Assembly: GCF_001718835.1 (NCBI RefSeq)
Contig: NZ_CP013444.1
Span: 1,674,001 to 1,738,000, forward strand
DNA from: Burkholderia cepacia
GTDB taxonomy: Bacteria > Pseudomonadota > Gammaproteobacteria > Burkholderiales > Burkholderiaceae
Reading direction: 5' to 3'
DNA length: 64,000 nt
This document shows, piece by piece, positions 27,376-35,861 of the stretch (positions are counted from its first letter, which is position 1; each line of letters begins with the position of its first letter). Under the pieces are notes generated by a model that was given only the letters and a program-made list of their open reading frames with translations, was not told the origin of the DNA and did no database searches. Made by a program: the position numbers and the translations under genes.

Positions 27376-27403
27376 GCCGGGGTGACGGGCGCAGCAACAA
27401 CGC

Positions 27404-27422
27404 GGTGCCATCGCGCGGCACC
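27404..27422. terminator. Hairpin between convergent genes
   Basis: GGTGCC, seven bases, GGCACC forms a short stem between the ends of the convergent genes at 27375 and 27442. There is no clear T tract on either side, so it may act weakly in both directions or only slow transcription. Confidence 0.3.
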
Positions 27423-27441
27423 CCGTGACTGCCGCGCGCTC

Positions 27442-28536
27442 TTATGCGGTAACCGCCGCGCCCTGCCGGTCGAGCTCCGCGACCTGCGCATGAATCGCCG
27501 GAATCAGCGCATCGCCATACGCGAGCGCATCGTCGAGCGGATCGAACCCGCGAATCAGGAACGTCGACACGCCGAGCCGGTAATACGCCCCGAGCGCACG
27601 CGCGACCTGCTCGGGCGTGCCGACCAGCGCGGTCGAATTCCAGCGCGCGCCGGTCAGGTGCGCGACGCCCATCCACAGCCGCTCGTCGAGCACGTCACCC
27701 TGCGCGGCGGCGGCCATCAACCGTTGCGAGCCCGCGTTTTGCGGCGCATGGCCGTCGATCGGCTGGCCGTTCGCGAGCCGCGCCGCGCGCACGCGCGCGC
27801 GGATCGCCTCGGCCTTCTCCCATGCGGCCGCCTCGGTATCGGCGACGATCGGCCGGAACGACACGCTGATGCGCGGCGCACGCCCGAACGGCGCGGCGGC
27901 CGCACGCACGCGCGCGATCTGCTCGCGCACCGACGCGAGCGGCTCGCCCCACGTCATGTAGACATCGGCATGCTCGCCCGCCACCGCCAGCGCGGCCGGC
28001 GACGAGCCGCCGAAATAGATCGGCACATGCGGCCGTTGCGCGCCCTTCACGAGCGGCGACGCGCCGCGCAGCCGGTAGAACGCGCCATCGTGGTCGACCG
28101 GCGCGTCGGCCTGCCAGATCCGTTTCAGCACGTCGAGATACTCGCCGGTGCGGCGATAGCGCGCGTCGTGCGGCACGAAATCGCCGTCGCGCTGAAGATC
28201 GGCATCGTCGCCGCCCGACACGACGTTCAGCGCGAGCCGGCCGCCGCTGAACACGTCGAGCGTCGCGATCTGCCGGGCGGCCGCCGACGGCACGATCACG
28301 CCCGGCCGGTGCGCGAGCAGGATGCGGATGCGTTCGGTCGCGGCGGCCGCGAACGACGCGACGATGAAACCGTCAGCCGCGTTGCTGAAATGGCCGACCA
28401 GGATCTGGTCGAAGCCGGCGGCCTCGTGCGCCTGCGCGAAGCGCCGCACGTAGTCGGGCTGGACGGCGCCGCCGCCCGGTACGTCGACCTCCGCGCCGGG
28501 CGTCGCGGTGATCATGCCGATGATGTCGACGGGCAT
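27442..28536 (-). CDS. SsuD-like alkanesulfonate/LLM monooxygenase
   Basis: A 364-residue protein from ATG 28536. SsuD-type features are DIIGMITATPGAEV, FDQILVGHFSNAADGF, ILLAHRPGVIVPSAAARQIAT, SGGRLALNVVSGGDDADL and YRRTGEYLDVLKRIW, then PHVPIYFGGSSPAALAVAGEHADVY. These enzymes release sulfite from alkanesulfonates with reduced FMN. It lies 32 bp after an SsuA-like binding-protein gene on the same strand, so import and desulfonation are linked. The permease and ATPase of the Ssu type are not in the window, so it may share another transporter. Confidence 0.9.
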   Translation of the reverse strand: MPVDIIGMITATPGAEVDVPGGGAVQPDYVRRFAQAHEAAGFDQILVGHFSNAADGFIVASFAAAATERIRILLAHRPGVIVPSAAARQIATLDVFSGGRLALNVVSGGDDADLQRDGDFVPHDARYRRTGEYLDVLKRIWQADAPVDHDGAFYRLRGASPLVKGAQRPHVPIYFGGSSPAALAVAGEHADVYMTWGEPLASVREQIARVRAAAAPFGRAPRISVSFRPIVADTEAAAWEKAEAIRARVRAARLANGQPIDGHAPQNAGSQRLMAAAAQGDVLDERLWMGVAHLTGARWNSTALVGTPEQVARALGAYYRLGVSTFLIRGFDPLDDALAYGDALIPAIHAQVAELDRQGAAVTA

Positions 28537-28568
28537 GTCGGAATGTCCTTCGAAGATGGGAAAGGCGC

Positions 28569-29534
28569 TTATTGCGCGGCGGCCGTCTTCTGCGCGGGCG
28601 CGGCGAACGCGCCCGCATACGAGCGGTCGAGCAGCTTCGCCGTGTCGTACGCGGTCGGAATCACGCCGGCCTTGTGCAGGAAGTCGGCGGTGTTCTGCGC
28701 ATCCTTCGCGGCCCTGTCGTCGACGGGGCCCACGCGCTGGTGCGCATTGTTGAGCCAGCGGTACGCGACGTCCGGCTCGAGCTTCGCGCGCTTCGCCCAC
28801 AGGTCGGCGTACTCGCGCGGATGGCTGTCGACCCACTGGCGCGCGGCAACGACGCGCCGCAGGAAATCGGCGATCTCGGCGCGTTTGCCCGTGGCGGCCT
28901 GCTCGTTCGCGGCGACGAAACTCAGCGCCGGCATCAGCCCCTGCGCGGTCGTCACGGGCCGTGCGCCCTGCCGCAGCGCGAGCGTGCTGACGAACGGCTC
29001 CCACAGCGATACGGCGTCGACCGAGCCGTTCGCGAGCGCGTTGGTTGCGTCGATCGGCATCAGGTACGCGTACTTGACGGAATCCGCGCGCAGGCCGGCG
29101 TGCTCGAGCGCGCGCAGCACGAGCTGCTGGCTCCACGCGCCGCGCCAGACGGCAATGGTCTTGCCCTGCAGGTCGGCAACGGTGCGCACCGGCGAGTTCT
29201 TCGGCACGAGGATCGCAACGCCGTCGAGGCTCTGCCGCGACACCGCGACCACTTTCACCGGCGCGCCGCGCGCGGCCAGCGTGAGCAGCGCGGAATCGCC
29301 GAGGAAGCCGACGTCGATCGCATTGCCGTTCAGGCTTTCGGCGACGGGCGCGGCGGCCTGGAAATGCTTCCACTCGATCGTGTAAGGCAGGTCCTTCAGC
29401 ACGCCGGACGCCTCCATCGACGCCTGGATGTTGAAGTAGTTCTGTTCACCGACGCGCAGCGTGACGGTGTCTTTGGCCATGCCCGGCTGCGCGGCAAGCG
29501 CCAGCAAGAGTGCCGTGACGATTCGGCTCAGCAA
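28569..29534 (-). CDS. SsuA/NMT1-type periplasmic binding protein
   Basis: A 321-residue protein that starts with TTG 29534; the AGGAG motif at the right distance and the signal peptide (LSRIVTALLLALAAQPGMAK) fix that start. Mature landmarks are LRVGEQNYFNIQASMEASG, EWKHFQAAAPVAESLNGNAID, GFLGDSALLTLAARGAPVK and LQGKTIAVWRGAWSQQLVL, as in aliphatic-sulfonate and taurine-like binding proteins. It is first in a two-gene operon with the SsuD-like monooxygenase and transcribed away from the hydrolase-MarR operon. Sulfur starvation control is likely but no site was identified. Confidence 0.9.
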   Translation of the reverse strand: MLSRIVTALLLALAAQPGMAKDTVTLRVGEQNYFNIQASMEASGVLKDLPYTIEWKHFQAAAPVAESLNGNAIDVGFLGDSALLTLAARGAPVKVVAVSRQSLDGVAILVPKNSPVRTVADLQGKTIAVWRGAWSQQLVLRALEHAGLRADSVKYAYLMPIDATNALANGSVDAVSLWEPFVSTLALRQGARPVTTAQGLMPALSFVAANEQAATGKRAEIADFLRRVVAARQWVDSHPREYADLWAKRAKLEPDVAYRWLNNAHQRVGPVDDRAAKDAQNTADFLHKAGVIPTAYDTAKLLDRSYAGAFAAPAQKTAAAQ

Positions 29535-29704
29535 CGTGATCTCCTGGATGAATGGTCGGGCGGGGTTGAACCGCAGACGATACGTTTCCCGTAGCCATAA
29601 AACAAACGCAATATTCTTCTATGCAAAGATGCAAATGTTTTATGAATTCGATGCGCCGCATCGCATGCGGCACGCCGCGTATTTCGAGTCATCCCTCGAC
29701 AGAT

Positions 29705-29752
29705 ATTTCGTGCGCGAAATAGTTTTCGCACTATATTTCGCATCCGAAATAT
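29705..29752. promoter_or_regulatory. Twin palindromic operators for the MarR regulator
   Basis: Two perfect 6-4-6 palindromes, ATTTCG-N4-CGAAAT, occupy 29705-29720 and 29735-29750. The second extends to eight-base arms (ATATTTCG/CGAAATAT). Their centres are exactly 30 bp apart, about three helical turns, so two dimers would bind the same face. They end 20 bases before the hydrolase ATG at 29772, in the AT-rich region between divergent operons. The downstream operon encodes a MarR protein, the obvious ligand-responsive binder. Confidence 0.7.
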
Positions 29753-29771
29753 CCATCGAACCGAGGGCATC

Positions 29772-30689
29772 ATGACTACCCAGTCGATCGAGTTTTCCGC
29801 CGCCGACGGCTACACGCTGCGCGGCACCCTGTGGTCGCCGGACGCGGCGCCGCGCGCGCTGGTGCTGATCCATCCGGCGACGGCCGTGCCGGAGCGGCTG
29901 TACGCGGGCTTCGCACGCTTCCTGACCGAGCGCGGTTTCGCGGCGCTCACCTACAACTATCGCGGCATCGGCGCGTCGCGTCCGGCGCGCCTGAACCGCC
30001 TGCGTGCGCGCATGCGCGACTGGGTCGACCTCGACGTCGAGGCGGCGACCGCGTGGGCGCGGCGCGCGTTCGCCGGCGTGCCGCTGCTGGCGGTCGGGCA
30101 CAGCGTCGGCGGGCACGCGATCGGGCTGTCGGCCGGGTCGCGCCACCTGCGGGCGGCGGTGATGGTCGCATCGCACGCGGGCAGCACGCGACTGATCACC
30201 CAGGCGGCCGAACGCCTGAAGGTGCGGCTGATCCTGCGTGTGCTCGGCCCGTTGACGTCGGCGCTGCTCGGCTACGTGCCCGGCAGGCGGCTCGGGCTCG
30301 GCGAGGACATGCCGGCCGGCGTGTTCCGCGAATGGAGCCGCTGGACGACGCTGCCGCATTATTTCTTCGACGATCCGACGCTCGGCGCGGCCGAGCGTTT
30401 CGCGAAGCAGCGGTTGCCGATTCTCGCGCTCGGCTTCGACGACGATCCGTGGGCGAACCCGGCCGCGATCGGCCTGCTGGTAAGCTATCTGGCCCACGCG
30501 CAGGTCGAACGCCGCCAGATCGATCCGCGCGCGGCGGGCAGCGGCCCGGTCGGGCACATGGGCTTCTTTCGCAGCCGGCCCGGCACCGTGCTGTGGCCCG
30601 ACGTGGCCGACTGGCTCGCGCGGGCACTCGACCGGCCGCGCGATGCGGACCGCGCGCCCTCCTCCACGCCAGCAGGAAACCGAGCTTGA
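29772..30689 (+). CDS. Alpha/beta hydrolase
   Basis: A 305-residue alpha/beta hydrolase. Key segments are ALVLIHPATAVPERLYAGF, FAALTYNYRGIGASRP, the nucleophile elbow GHSVGGHAIG with its serine, and a closing histidine region around GPVGHMGFF. It resembles the YheT/serine aminopeptidase-type hydrolases predicted to act on esters or lactones. ATG 29772 has GAGGG upstream. It overlaps the MarR gene stop-to-start (TTGA), so the pair is an operon under the twin palindromes upstream. The inducing compound may be an ester that the enzyme removes. Confidence 0.88.
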   Translation: MTTQSIEFSAADGYTLRGTLWSPDAAPRALVLIHPATAVPERLYAGFARFLTERGFAALTYNYRGIGASRPARLNRLRARMRDWVDLDVEAATAWARRAFAGVPLLAVGHSVGGHAIGLSAGSRHLRAAVMVASHAGSTRLITQAAERLKVRLILRVLGPLTSALLGYVPGRRLGLGEDMPAGVFREWSRWTTLPHYFFDDPTLGAAERFAKQRLPILALGFDDDPWANPAAIGLLVSYLAHAQVERRQIDPRAAGSGPVGHMGFFRSRPGTVLWPDVADWLARALDRPRDADRAPSSTPAGNRA

Positions 30690-31117
30690 GCGAAGACCGA
30701 CGACTGTTTTTCCTGTTGAACATCGGCCAGCGGCGCGTGCAGCGCTGGATCGACCGCAAGGCCGAAACCGAGACGCGCGCGAGCGCCGCGCAGGCCGGCG
30801 TGCTGTTCTGTCTCGCGAAGCAGGACGGCGCGCTGATCGGCGAGGTCGGCGCGGCGCTGCAGCTCGCGCCGTCCGCGATGACGGGCCTCGCCGACCGCAT
30901 GGCAAAGGCCGGCCTCATCACGCGCCACGCCGATTCGGACGACGGCCGCGCGACCCGCCTGTTCCTCACCGACGACGGCCACGCCGCGCTGAAGAAGGCG
31001 CGCGTGCTGCTGCGCGAGCTGAACGGCAAGCTGTGCGACGGGTTTTCCGACGCCGAACTCGACGTCGTCGCGCGGTGGCTGCGCATGCTGCAGGCGCGCT
31101 TTCCGGCGGATCGCTGA
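30686..31117 (+). CDS. MarR family transcriptional regulator
   Basis: A 143-residue regulator started by TTG 30686, which overlaps the hydrolase stop; AGGAAA lies upstream. The winged helix is seen in GALIGEVGAALQLAPSAMTG and LADRMAKAGLITRHADSDDGRATRLFLTDDG with the wing DSDDGR, followed by the dimerisation helix. MarR proteins bind palindromes of 16-20 bp, matching the ATTTCG/CGAAAT pair before the operon. It is most likely an autorepressor of hydrolase-marR and could also control the divergent sulfonate operon. Confidence 0.9.
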   Translation: MSEDRRLFFLLNIGQRRVQRWIDRKAETETRASAAQAGVLFCLAKQDGALIGEVGAALQLAPSAMTGLADRMAKAGLITRHADSDDGRATRLFLTDDGHAALKKARVLLRELNGKLCDGFSDAELDVVARWLRMLQARFPADR

Positions 31118-31558
31118 ACGCGAATCGATTTCCGCAGCGATTTCGATTCGCGCTTCGATTCGATTCTCCACTCGCGATACCGCGAACTTTCCCGCAATTT
31201 TTTCTGCCCGCACGCATGCGATTCCGGCAACGCTTTCCGGCTACGACCTGTTACAAAAAATCGCCTGCTTTCCGGGGTTTTGTTGGCCTACATTGCTTCC
31301 ACCTCACGGCAATCGTCGAATGAGACGCACAGCGGCCGCGACAGCAACAAGAATCACAAGGAGTCTTGACCGATGCGCTGGCGGAACCCAGCGAAGGCGG
31401 ATTGCGATGGCAGAAGCGGCGTACTGTCCGGCACGCACCGGCGCGAGATCCGAAGCGTCGACGCGCTGCGTTGAAGTCCAGGCGCACGCCCCGCGCGACG
31501 ACGCGCGAGGCCGCAGCCTGTCAGGCCACTGCTTCCGCACGTCAACGAGGAGCAGTCC
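31118..31558. other. Intergenic region before Asp-box protein
   Basis: No gene is supported. At 31125-31170 there are short repeats of cgatttcg/cgattcg, and the 31245-31290 part is locally AT-richer (ttacaaaaaa), the likely promoter area of the downstream secreted protein. Remaining open frames have shadow composition. Confidence 0.4.
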
Positions 31559-33004
31559 ATGCGACGCAATACCCTGCCTCACCCGCTCGTTACCCGGCTG
31601 ACCATTGCCGCCGCGCTCGCGTTCACGGCCGCCGCGCACGCGGAGCCCGTGCGCGTGTCCGGCCCGAGCCCGTTCGCCGCCTGCACCATCGGCGGCCCCG
31701 GCACGGTCTACGTGAACGCCGAGGTCGAACCGTGGCTGTCGGTCAACCCGGCGAACCCGACGAACATGATCGGCGTGTGGCAGCAGGACCGCTGGTCGAA
31801 CGGCGGCGCCCACGGGCTCGTCGCCGGCTACACGTTCGACGCGGGCGCGACCTGGGCCCGCACGCCGCAGCCGTTCAGCGCATGCGCGCCGGGCGGGCTG
31901 AAGTACGAGCGCGCGTCCGATCCGTGGGTATCGTTCGGGCCGGACGGCACCGCGTATTCGGTATCGATCTCGTTCAACCAGTCGAACAATGCCAACGCGG
32001 TGGCCGCGTCGGTGTCGACCGACGGCGGGCAGACCTGGAGCAGCCCGGCCGTGCTGATCGCGAACGACGAACCGACGACGCAGTTCTTCAACGACAAGGA
32101 ATCGGTGACGGCGAACCCCGTGAAGGCCGGCACGGCCTACGCGGTATGGGACCGCCTCGAGCTGCCGAACGGCAACCCGTACGCGAACCTGCATACGCAG
32201 GCGTCCCGCGGGCCGACGCTGTTCTCGAAGACGACCGACGGCGGCAAGACGTGGAGCGCCGCGAAAGTCATCGTCGACGTGCCGTCGCGGCAGCAGACGA
32301 TCGGCAACCAGATCGTCGTCGATCCGAAGAGCGGCACGCTCTACGACTTCTTCGACCTGATCCAGCCGCCGTTCAGCAAGGCGGCCGGCAAGGTCGCGTT
32401 CATCAAGTCGACCGACGACGGCGCGACGTGGACGAAGCCGCAGGTGATCGCGGGGCTGCAGACGGTCGGCGTCACCGATCCGAACACCGGCGAGCCCGTG
32501 CGCACCGGCGACGTCATTCCGGAACCCGCGATCGATCCGGCATCGGGGCAGCTCTACGTGGTATGGCAGGACAGCCGCTTCAACGGCGGCACGTACGACG
32601 AGATCGCCGTATCGACGTCGAAGGACGGCGGCGCGACGTGGAGCACGCCGCAGCAGTTGAACACGCCGACCGGGCGCCCCGCGTTCAATCCATCGGTGCG
32701 CGTCAACGAAGGCGGTGCGGTGATGGTCACCTACTACGACTTCCGCGACCTGCAGGCCGGCAACACGACGACGCTGCCGACCGGTTTCTGGCGCAAGATC
32801 TCGCATGACGGCGGCGCGACGTTCGCCGACGAGCGGCGCGTCGGCGGCCCGTTCGACATGAAGCTCGCGCCCAACGCGGAAGGCTTCTTCGTCGGCGACT
32901 ACCAGGGGCTCGACGTGATGCCGTCATCGTCGTTCCACCCGTTCTTCGTGCAGACCAACGCAGGCAACCTGACGAACCGCACCGACGTGTTCTTCGCGCC
33001 GTGA
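31559..33004 (+). CDS. Secreted sialidase-like Asp-box (BNR) beta-propeller protein
   Basis: A 481-residue exported protein: GAGGAG precedes ATG 31559 and a signal peptide ends near AAAHAEPVR. At least five Asp-boxes are visible (STDGGQTW, TTDGGKTW, STDDGATW, SKDGGATW, SHDGGATF), spaced as blades of a sialidase-type propeller. I cannot identify the arginine triad and nucleophile Tyr/Glu of true sialidases with confidence, so it may be a glycan-binding or other propeller rather than an active neuraminidase. It is monocistronic and followed by a strong hairpin. Confidence 0.85.
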   Translation: MRRNTLPHPLVTRLTIAAALAFTAAAHAEPVRVSGPSPFAACTIGGPGTVYVNAEVEPWLSVNPANPTNMIGVWQQDRWSNGGAHGLVAGYTFDAGATWARTPQPFSACAPGGLKYERASDPWVSFGPDGTAYSVSISFNQSNNANAVAASVSTDGGQTWSSPAVLIANDEPTTQFFNDKESVTANPVKAGTAYAVWDRLELPNGNPYANLHTQASRGPTLFSKTTDGGKTWSAAKVIVDVPSRQQTIGNQIVVDPKSGTLYDFFDLIQPPFSKAAGKVAFIKSTDDGATWTKPQVIAGLQTVGVTDPNTGEPVRTGDVIPEPAIDPASGQLYVVWQDSRFNGGTYDEIAVSTSKDGGATWSTPQQLNTPTGRPAFNPSVRVNEGGAVMVTYYDFRDLQAGNTTTLPTGFWRKISHDGGATFADERRVGGPFDMKLAPNAEGFFVGDYQGLDVMPSSSFHPFFVQTNAGNLTNRTDVFFAP

Positions 33005-33009
33005 CGGCC

Positions 33010-33035
33010 GACCGGCCGCTTCGCGGCGGCCGGTC
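33010..33035 (+). terminator. Hairpin downstream of Asp-box protein
   Basis: A perfect ten-base stem GACCGGCCGC / GCGGCCGGTC with a six-base loop starts six bases after the stop codon. The following bases (aggatcttcttc) are only moderately T-rich, so it may be an RNA-stabilising hairpin as much as an intrinsic terminator. Confidence 0.5.
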
Positions 33036-33226
33036 AGGATCTTCTTCATCGCCTCGCGCCGACGCTCGTCGGCGCATCCCCTGGCCGCAGCCGCCCGGCG
33101 CCGCGCGCGTGTCAAGCGAGGAATCGCTCGACACGCGCTTCCATTCGCCTCTGACCCAGATCAACGGTTGTCACTGCAATCATCGGCTGTAACTGGACGC
33201 GTTCCGGCGAACGGGCGAGCGCATCG

Positions 33227-33796
33227 GTGATGCGCGGCCCGGCCCTCGCCGGGCGCCCCAGCAATGGCAACGTCACGCACGGTTGCCAACCGATAACGAG
33301 GAATCCCATGCGCCACGTTGCGCTTTCCGACCCGCCGCCTGCCCGGGCGCGCACAGCCCTCGCACGGGCCGCGCGCGTTGCGGTCGCACTGACCATTGCG
33401 CTGACGCGCGCGACGATCGACAGCCGGCGCGAGTCGCTGCGGATTTTCCGGCGGCGCCATGACGAAGGCGCGATCTCGCGGCTGGACCTGACGCAATCGG
33501 AAATCCTGCTGCAGCAGGCCGAATCGCTCGGCGCGCAGCTGGGCCAGGCGCGCGCGAGCGCCGCGGACGCGCTGATGATGCTGGTCGGCGCGTCGCCCGA
33601 TCTGCCCGCTACGCCGCCCACGCTCGACGACGAGGCCGTGATGCCGGCGCTCGCGCCCGGGCTGCCGTTCGCGCTGCTCGAAAACCGTCCGGACGTGATC
33701 GCTGCCGAGCACCAGTTGCGCGCGGCCGCGATCGGCGGCGTGCTGTTCCTGCTGTCGCTGAAGCGGTTCCGCCTGACCATCAGCCGGATGGCGTGA
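33227..33796 (+). pseudogene. Remnant of a NodT/OprM-type outer-membrane efflux protein
   Basis: An open frame whose middle contains efflux outer-membrane family signatures: SLRIFRRRHDEGAISRLDLT, QSEILLQQAESLGAQLGQAR and LPFALLENRPDVIAAEHQLR. Intact NodT proteins are about 470-500 residues with a lipobox and two such repeats. Here the N-terminal half and everything after AAIGG are missing, and the flanks read as unrelated Arg-rich sequence. No membrane-fusion or RND pump gene is adjacent. It is best read as a deletion remnant of a former efflux operon. Confidence 0.8.
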
Positions 33797-33839
33797 CGGA
33801 CCGCCCGCCCGTGGTGGTCGCCCCGGGCGGGCGCGGGCG

Positions 33840-34868
33840 TCAGTGCATGTCGGTGAGGACGATGCGACCGTCGACTTTCCCGTCGCGCAGCCGCGCGAAT
33901 ATGTCGTTGATGTTGCCGAGCCGGTCGCGATGGATATGCGCGCGCACCAGCCCGTCCGCCGCGAAATCGAGCGACTCATGCAGATCGCGCCGCGTGCCGA
34001 CGATCGACCCGCGCACGGTGATGCCGTTCAGCACGGTCGAGAAGATCGGCAACGGGAAATCGCCCGGCGGCAAACCGTTGAGCGCCACCGTGCCGCCGCG
34101 CCGCACCATCCCGAGCGCCTGCGCGAACGCACTGCGCGACACGGCCGTGACCAGCACGCCGTGCGCGCCGCCGATCTCCTTCTGAAGCACCGCGGCCGGA
34201 TCGGCGCTCGACGCATCGACGGTCAGCTCCGCGCCAAGCTGCTTCGCGAGTGCGAGCTTGTCGGGCGAGATGTCGATCGCCGCGACGTGCAGGCCCATCG
34301 CGCGCGCGTATTGCACGGCCACATGGCCGAGCCCGCCGATGCCTGAAATCGCGAGCCACTGGCCCGGGCGCGTGTCGGTGACGCGAATGCCCTTGTAGAC
34401 GGTCACGCCCGCGCACAGGATCGGCGCGATCTCGTCGAACGCGACCTGCGCCGGCAGATGGCCGACGTAGTCGGGATCGGCCAGCACGTATTCCGCATAG
34501 CTGCCGTTGACCGAATAGCCGGTGTTCTGCTGTTCGTGGCAGAGCGTCTCCCAGCCCGAATAGCAGTGTTCGCAATGTCCGCACGCCGTATAGAGCCAGG
34601 GCACGCCGACGCGGTCGCCCTCGCGCACGTGCGTGACGCCCGCCCCGACCGCCGCGACGACGCCCACGCCTTCGTGTCCGGGAATGAACGGCAACGACGG
34701 CTTCACGGGCCAGTCGCCGTCGGCTGCGTGCAGATCGGTATGGCAGACGCCCGACGCCTTGATGTTGACGAGGATCTGGCCAGGGCCCGGCGTCGGGATC
34801 GGCACTTCCTCGATGCGCAACGGTTCGCCGAACGCGTGCACCACGGCCGCTTTCATGGTTTGAGTCAT
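33840..34868 (-). CDS. adhP: Zinc-dependent alcohol dehydrogenase AdhP
   Basis: A 342-residue medium-chain dehydrogenase. Catalytic zinc residues are in KASGVCHTDLHAADGDW and PGHEGVGVV, the structural zinc cysteines in CGHCEHCYSGWETLC, and the NAD site in GIGGLGHVAVQYARAMGL. The start at ATG 34868 (MTQTMKAAVVHAFGEP) has AGGAG upstream. It is the typical AdhP propanol/ethanol-preferring type, reoxidising NADH by reducing acetaldehyde under low oxygen. It is divergent from the ArsR operon. Its presence near nrdJ with an FNR box fits a low-oxygen gene region. Confidence 0.93.
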   Translation of the reverse strand: MTQTMKAAVVHAFGEPLRIEEVPIPTPGPGQILVNIKASGVCHTDLHAADGDWPVKPSLPFIPGHEGVGVVAAVGAGVTHVREGDRVGVPWLYTACGHCEHCYSGWETLCHEQQNTGYSVNGSYAEYVLADPDYVGHLPAQVAFDEIAPILCAGVTVYKGIRVTDTRPGQWLAISGIGGLGHVAVQYARAMGLHVAAIDISPDKLALAKQLGAELTVDASSADPAAVLQKEIGGAHGVLVTAVSRSAFAQALGMVRRGGTVALNGLPPGDFPLPIFSTVLNGITVRGSIVGTRRDLHESLDFAADGLVRAHIHRDRLGNINDIFARLRDGKVDGRIVLTDMH

Positions 34869-34988
34869 GCGTCGCTCCTGATGGATCAATGAGCGAACCA
34901 GTATCCGCACGCGGAATCGGGGACGGTTGACGTGTGTCAACGAGGCGGAAAGGCGCGGCGCGGACGCGGCACCCGGTCGCGCAACGAT

Positions 34989-35035
34989 ACTTAAGCGATG
35001 ACTTGACTTTTTCGGGAGCCCACCATAACTTAAGC
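34989..35035. promoter_or_regulatory. Direct repeats ACTTAAGC in the adhP-arsR divergent region
   Basis: ACTTAAGC occurs at 34989-34996 and 35028-35035, each with the palindromic core CTTAAG. The second copy ends two bases before the ArsR ATG. A possible -35 TTGACT lies at 35003-35008 between them. The arrangement fits an operator pair for the adjacent ArsR-family repressor. The ArsR start has no ribosome-binding site at normal distance. Confidence 0.45.
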
Positions 35036-35037
35036 AA

Positions 35038-35382
35038 ATGATTGAGTATTCGGAACAACAACTTGACAAGGCCTTCCACGCGCTCGCGGATGCGACGCGC
35101 CGGGGGATGCTCGAGCGCCTGTCGCGCGGGCCGGCGTCGGTGAGCGAACTGGCCGAGCCTTACGGCACGTCCCTCGCCGCGATCCATCAGCACGTGCAGG
35201 TGCTCGAGGCGAGCGGGCTCGTCGTGACGGAAAAGCGCGGGCGCGTGCGCGAATGCCGGATCTCCAGCGAGGCGGTCCAGCGCGTGGAAAACTGGCTGAG
35301 CGAGCGTCGCCTCCTCTGGGAGAGCCGCTTCGACCGCCTTGGCAAACTGCTTGAAAACGACGAACGCAAAGGAGACGAATGA
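35038..35382 (+). CDS. ArsR-family HTH regulator
   Basis: A 114-residue protein: LDKAFHALADATRRGMLERL, SVSELAEPYGTSLAAIHQHV and QVLEASGLVVTEKRGRVREC are the usual helices and wing of the metal-independent ArsR subgroup that accompanies AHSA1 genes. No metal-binding cysteines of the ELCVCDL type are present, so it probably responds to another signal. It is the first gene of a tightly overlapping three-gene operon with an SRPBCC protein and a GST (each join is ATGA). ATG 35038 is fixed by the family N-terminus. Confidence 0.9.
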   Translation: MIEYSEQQLDKAFHALADATRRGMLERLSRGPASVSELAEPYGTSLAAIHQHVQVLEASGLVVTEKRGRVRECRISSEAVQRVENWLSERRLLWESRFDRLGKLLENDERKGDE

Positions 35383-35861
35383 TGACGGAAACCCCGTTTT
35401 TCCACGGCACGTTTACGCTGAGCCGCGTGTGGGCGGCCCGGCCCGACCGGGTGTTCGCCGCGTGGTCCGATCCGGACCTCAAGGCCCAGTGGTTCACCGG
35501 CCCGGCCGAGCGCTGGACGCTGCTGCGCCGCTCGATGGATTTTCGGGTGGGCGGCGCCGAGGTGCTGGAAGGCCGCTTCGACGAAAGCGGCATGGAGACG
35601 CTGTTCGAGGCCCGCTATCACCTGATCGAGCCGGCCCGGCGCCTCGTCTACAGCTACGATCTCCATCACTCGGGGCGCTTTCATTCGGTCACGTTGTCGA
35701 GTCTCGAGCTCGAACCTCAAGGAGACGGGACGCGCGTCTCGTACACCGAGCAGATCGTGTTCCTGGACGGCAAGGACGGCACCGCCGATCGCCGCCAAGG
35801 GAGCGCACTCATGTACGACGCAATCGAGAACGTCCTTCGATCATCGGGAGCCATGCTATGA
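35379..35861 (+). CDS. SRPBCC/AHSA1 domain protein
   Basis: A 160-residue START-like protein: FTLSRVWAARPDRVFAAWSD, KAQWFTGPAERW, MDFRVGGAEVLEGRFDESGM and the closing GSALMYDAIENVLRSSGAML. These are hallmarks of the AHSA1 family, a hydrophobic-ligand-binding fold. Starts at ATG 35379 or 35382 inside the ArsR stop. Such ArsR-AHSA1 pairs are widespread and poorly understood. A third partner here is a GST, suggesting handling of an electrophilic or aromatic compound. Confidence 0.88.
   Translation: MMTETPFFHGTFTLSRVWAARPDRVFAAWSDPDLKAQWFTGPAERWTLLRRSMDFRVGGAEVLEGRFDESGMETLFEARYHLIEPARRLVYSYDLHHSGRFHSVTLSSLELEPQGDGTRVSYTEQIVFLDGKDGTADRRQGSALMYDAIENVLRSSGAML

Noticed and set aside
31118..31558. 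Possible CRISPR-like short repeats cgatttcg/cgattcg
   Set aside because: Repeats are under 9 bases, irregular and lack spacers; simple composition effect.
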